Translations under genes and position numbers: made by a program
Shown: positions 61,291 to 64,000 of the stretch, piece after piece
Numbering within the stretch: position 1 is the stretch's first letter
Layout: each line of letters opens with the position of its first letter
The notes under the pieces: generated by a model
What the model saw: only the letters and a program-made list of their open reading frames with translations
What the model was told of the DNA's origin: nothing
Databases searched by the model: none
From: Streptomyces sp. TP-A0356
GTDB lineage: Bacteria > Actinomycetota > Actinomycetes > Streptomycetales > Streptomycetaceae
Direction of reading: 5' to 3'
NCBI RefSeq assembly: GCF_001417775.1
Contig: NZ_BBZJ01000036.1
Span: forward strand, 1-64,000
DNA length: 64,000 nucleotides

Positions 61291-62400
61291 TCAGGGGCTG
61301 CGATGCGCGGGCCGGGCCGCGGTGAGAGAGCGGGCCGGCGCGGCGACGGACAGGGCCGGGCGGCGGTGGGGTGCACTGATGCGGGCCTGCCGCAAGAACA
61401 TTTCGCCATCGGTGAGCCAGGTCTCGATGGCCGACCACTCGCGTGCTCGGCGCTCCTGCTCCGGCACAAAACCGCCGTGGACGATCTCGTCGACCAGCTT
61501 CTCGGCATCGATCACAGCGTCGGCCAGACGGGAGAGGACTTCGGCGTCATCGGGCCACGGGCTGCTCACGGGGCGGCACCGGTCGAGCAGCGCCGGGGCG
61601 TGGTCGACGACGGTCAGGAAACGGCGCCAGGCGTGGCCGAGGAACAACTCCGTCGCGGTGCCGAGGGCGACCCCGGCGCTCAGCGGGGTGGCGTCGCTGT
61701 AGCGTCCGGAGGCGTTCATGGCCTGCCAGGTGTCGTACTCGGAGCGGATGTCCCCGAGCACGGCGGCGATGGCCGCCGTCTGGCGGGCGTGGACGGCCTG
61801 CTCGTAGGCGGGGAGGTACCGGCCGGTGAGGGCCTGGGCAGCCCGTCCGGCAAACGGCGGCAGGACGATGCTGCGGGGAGCGTGGGGATCGCCGTAGCCC
61901 CCTTCAAGTCCCTCGGGCGAGAAGGACCCCACCAGGTAGTCGAGTTGACTGCCGGGGCGCTCGATGAACAGCAGCGTGGTGCCCTGCACCGCGTCGGTGA
62001 GGAGCGCGGCGTAGGGGATTCGCTCGCTCTGGACGGCGCGGCCGAGTTCGCCGCTGTCCCAGATCCAGGGGACCAGGTCTTCCTGCCAGGCGGGGTGCGA
62101 GTAGATCTCGACCGAGGAGTTCCACTGGCCGGGCAGGAGGTGCGCGAGGTCGCGGGCGGCGTCGCCGATGAACCGGCGGCTGCTCGTGTGCACGCTGGTG
62201 CGGTGCCGCTTTGCGCACGTGACCAGGTCGACCACGGTGGTCTGGGTGCCGTCCGCGGACAGGTGCCAGACGCCGTCGTCGTCCCGCTGGAAGCCGCTCT
62301 CCGCGAGGGCGGTGTGCGCCCACGGGTAGCGCTCGCCCGAGGCGGTGGCGACGATCCCGGACTCCCGGCTGTACGACAGGATGATCTGCGCCTCAGCCAT
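61291..62400 (-). CDS. hypothetical mobile-element protein, 369 aa
   Basis: Not recognised. N-terminal AEAQIILSYSRESGIVATAS, then WHLSADGTQTTVVDLVTCAK, GTTLLFIERPGSQLDYLVGS and a helical C-terminal half (ELFLGHAWRRFLTVVDHAPA). It begins at ATG 62400 and is the first gene of the long minus-strand block, so the operon promoter should lie in 62401-62500. The C-terminus is Ala/Arg-rich but ends RPAHRSP. Confidence 0.65.
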   Translation of the reverse strand: MAEAQIILSYSRESGIVATASGERYPWAHTALAESGFQRDDDGVWHLSADGTQTTVVDLVTCAKRHRTSVHTSSRRFIGDAARDLAHLLPGQWNSSVEIYSHPAWQEDLVPWIWDSGELGRAVQSERIPYAALLTDAVQGTTLLFIERPGSQLDYLVGSFSPEGLEGGYGDPHAPRSIVLPPFAGRAAQALTGRYLPAYEQAVHARQTAAIAAVLGDIRSEYDTWQAMNASGRYSDATPLSAGVALGTATELFLGHAWRRFLTVVDHAPALLDRCRPVSSPWPDDAEVLSRLADAVIDAEKLVDEIVHGGFVPEQERRAREWSAIETWLTDGEMFLRQARISAPHRRPALSVAAPARSLTAARPAHRSP

Positions 62401-62678
62401 GGACCAGGTCTATAGGGAGCGCGACTTCGTGAGCACGGACTCCTGCGGAAACATCGAAATCCGCACGCAGTGAGCAGTGGCGCTGTAGGTGGAGATTGAG
62501 CAATCGGTGGTTCTCCTAGCTCGGATAGGTAACAGCGAGTGAGGTACTAATGGCCGCGGTGAACGTTGGTTCCGGTAACCAGGGTCGGCCTTGACGCTGG
62601 TGGACCACGTCGCTCTCGGCCCAGCAGGTCGGCGCGGCGGCTAGAGTCCAAACTCCCTTGCGAGGCAGGAGATTGGCT

Positions 62679-63038
62679 ATGAGCGACCTGGCGATGGTGG
62701 CCGTCGTTAGCGCGTACAACCTGCGCTTCATCCGGTACTGGGACGCCGAGAGCCGGATTGTCGGGGACGCGGGGCCGAAGGTGACTCGACCCCTGCCCGG
62801 TGTTCCCGGCCTGCACATGTTCTATGACCAGTCGGACGTGGATGCTCCACACCAAGATCTCAATGAGGTGGGTCGTCGGGTCGTCGAAGCTTTCGGTCAT
62901 CCGCGCCAGGACGAGATGCGTGGGCAACTCTGCATCTATCTCGCTGACGCAGAGGGTGTCCCGGTGGACATGCCGCCCTGGTTGCGCGACCGCATCCAGG
63001 AGGAGGTCGGCCGCGCCCGCGCTGACACTCGGGCTTGA
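62679..63038 (+). CDS. hypothetical protein, 119 aa
   Basis: Not recognised. MSDLAMVAVVSAYNLRFIRY begins at ATG 62679, which has GGCAGGAG 7 bases upstream; a GTG/ATG 21 bases earlier is less likely. The protein has an acidic, Trp-containing C-terminus (DMPPWLRDRIQEEVGRARAD) and no visible motif. It converges with the glycosyltransferase gene. Confidence 0.6.
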   Translation: MSDLAMVAVVSAYNLRFIRYWDAESRIVGDAGPKVTRPLPGVPGLHMFYDQSDVDAPHQDLNEVGRRVVEAFGHPRQDEMRGQLCIYLADAEGVPVDMPPWLRDRIQEEVGRARADTRA

Positions 63039-63067
63039 GGCAAGTGACAACTATTGACCGTTGCCAA

Positions 63068-63111
63068 TGCTCATGATCACCTGGATTCGCTCGGACAGTG
63101 CTCATGATCAC
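63068..63111. repeat. 13-bp direct repeat TGCTCATGATCAC
   Basis: TGCTCATGATCAC occurs perfectly at 63068-63080 and 63099-63111, 31 bp apart (about three helical turns), each copy containing the palindrome TGATCA. It lies between convergent genes, so a promoter operator role is not obvious. Confidence 0.7.
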
Positions 63112-63121
63112 GCGGAAATAC

Positions 63122-63892
63122 TCACGAATTCGCGGATCCTAGAAGGTCCTCGCCGTGCAGGACGGAGCGCAGGCTGCGGCCGTACGCCCAGGCGTGCTCG
63201 CGGGCCGCCACCTCCAGCTGGTCGTATCCGACCTGGGCTGTCATCTGCCCGTTCCACTTGCGGTACCTGTACACGGGCACTGGCAGCAGGATCCCGCGCG
63301 CGAGCGCGGTGACGCCGAGGGCTGCGCAGTAGTCCTCGCCCTGGACGAGGCCGCCCATCGGCGCGGCGCGCACGAGGTCGGTACGGGCGAGGATCGTGGT
63401 CGGCCCGATGGGGATGGTGTCCGCCGGCGACTTCCAGTACGTCCACACGTCGCCGGCCGCGTGCCGGCCGGGCGGCGTGGGGCAGCGCCACAGGGTGGTC
63501 GAGCCGTCGGGGTAGTGGTCCTCGCTCCAGCCCGCACACCAGCCGACCCCGGTCGACTCCAGGGTGTTCAGCCGTACGGCCATCGCATCGTCGGTGAACT
63601 CGTCATCGTCATCCGCCCAGTTGGTGTACGGGGTGCGTACGTGGTTCAGGGCCAGGTTGCGGGCGCAGGCGGCGCCGACCGGCCGGGGCAGCGACAGGGT
63701 GCGAACGCGGGCATCCTGTGCGAGCGGGGCCGGCAGGCGGTCGGGCGAGGCACCGTCGAGTGCGATCACGGCCTCCCACGGCACGGACTGCCGGGTCAGG
63801 CTCGCGTGCATGGCGGTCAGGTAGTCGAGCCGGTCTTCGCGCAGGCGGCTGGCGATGACGACGGTGATCAGGGGCGTGGTGTGCGGGGGCAG
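63122..63892 (-). CDS. family 2 glycosyltransferase
   Basis: A GT-A fold glycosyltransferase of about 256 residues. The frame from CTG 63892 (GGAG upstream) gives the expected first strand LITVVIASRLREDRLDYLTA; starting at ATG 63811 would delete it. Further motifs: WEAVIALDGASPD, PVGAACARNLALNHVRTPYT and NWADDDDEFTDDAM (metal-binding DxD region), then LVQGEDYCAALG as the catalytic acidic motif. No transmembrane helix. The acceptor is unknown. Its place at the right end, next to a tailed small protein, suggests cargo on the mobile element. Confidence 0.75.
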   Translation of the reverse strand: MPPHTTPLITVVIASRLREDRLDYLTAMHASLTRQSVPWEAVIALDGASPDRLPAPLAQDARVRTLSLPRPVGAACARNLALNHVRTPYTNWADDDDEFTDDAMAVRLNTLESTGVGWCAGWSEDHYPDGSTTLWRCPTPPGRHAAGDVWTYWKSPADTIPIGPTTILARTDLVRAAPMGGLVQGEDYCAALGVTALARGILLPVPVYRYRKWNGQMTAQVGYDQLEVAAREHAWAYGRSLRSVLHGEDLLGSANS

Positions 63893-63919
63893 GGAAGGCT
63901 CCGGGAAGACGAGGGAAAG

Positions 63920-64000
63920 CTAGCGGCGGGCGGTGGGGCGCGAGGGGCCGGCCTTCGCCGGGGCTGCGGCAGGAGCGCTCGGAGTCGGCGTGCTGCGCGA
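63920..64000 (-). CDS. C-terminus of a tailed protein, partial
   Basis: The last 26 codons of a gene that continues past the right edge. The reading STPTPSAPAAAPAKAG then PSRPTARR and a TAG at 63920 is the same Ala/Pro/Thr linker plus Arg tail seen in the conjugative block. Confidence 0.45.
   Translation of the reverse strand, partial: SRSTPTPSAPAAAPAKAGPSRPTARR

Noticed and set aside
62555..62575. TTGGTTCCGGTAACCAG as a fourth copy of the hairpin element
   Set aside because: Only a 5-bp stem, loop differs from TGGCy, and GCTATGTTGC is absent.

Overview
The window is high-GC actinobacterial DNA, most likely Streptomyces. The evidence is the strong G/C third-position bias, GTG/TTG starts, GTGA/ATGA stop-start overlaps, several DUF317 proteins (a family of Streptomyces plasmids and integrative elements), an actinomycete-type small excisionase, and IS110 and IS1380 transposase genes. 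It reads as a mobile, mosaic accessory region: transposon and gene debris on the left, a stack of antiphage modules in the middle, and a conjugative-element backbone on the right.

Left edge (1-4.2 kb): an IS110-family transposase, a decayed excisionase copy, two small uncharacterised genes, an ArsC-type arsenate reductase whose 5' end looks rearranged, and a frameshifted, truncated IS1380 transposase.

Defence region (4.2-39.4 kb). (1) A Zn-ribbon protein with a HEPN-like RxxxxH motif. (2) A compact ubiquitin-like conjugation operon: Ubl protein, E2-E1 fusion (ThiF type) and DUF6527 protein. Beside it runs a divergent GHKL-ATPase / STAS-like (DUF4325)-wHTH pair; both units carry the same 10-bp-phased direct-repeat operator. 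(3) A complete three-gene pPIWI-RE cassette (REase, FeS DinG-like helicase, pPIWI) joined by overlapping stop-start codons. (4) A small excisionase. (5) A Ser/Thr kinase followed by an overlapping run: SNF2 helicase (DrmD-like), class I N6-adenine methylase (DrmMI-like, here frameshifted), a 2256-aa helicase plus DUF1998 plus nuclease-like fusion, and a RelE-like/UvrD helicase fusion. This resembles class 1 DISARM with DrmA and DrmB fused and extra kinase and UvrD parts. An Mrr-like nuclease converges on it, and a NucS/DUF5655 nuclease-like gene follows a degenerate tRNA-Arg(TCT).

Conjugative backbone (39.5-62.4 kb), almost all on the minus strand: four DUF317 proteins, a VirD4/TraG-type coupling protein, a mobilisation-protein gene with a likely frameshift, a DNA-modification group (C5 cytosine methylase, PAPS-reductase-like PP-loop protein, Mom-like XF1762 protein), a DnaB-N-only protein, a TrpA-like enzyme and many small unknown proteins. 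Most of these small proteins share an unusual C-terminus: an Ala/Pro/Thr-rich linker ending in an Arg-x-Arg type tail. The right end holds a family 2 glycosyltransferase and the start of another tailed protein.

A roughly 100-bp element with a long, covarying hairpin and an invariant GCTATGTTGC downstream occurs three times (17.3, 39.4 and 58.1 kb). Two copies lie at module boundaries.
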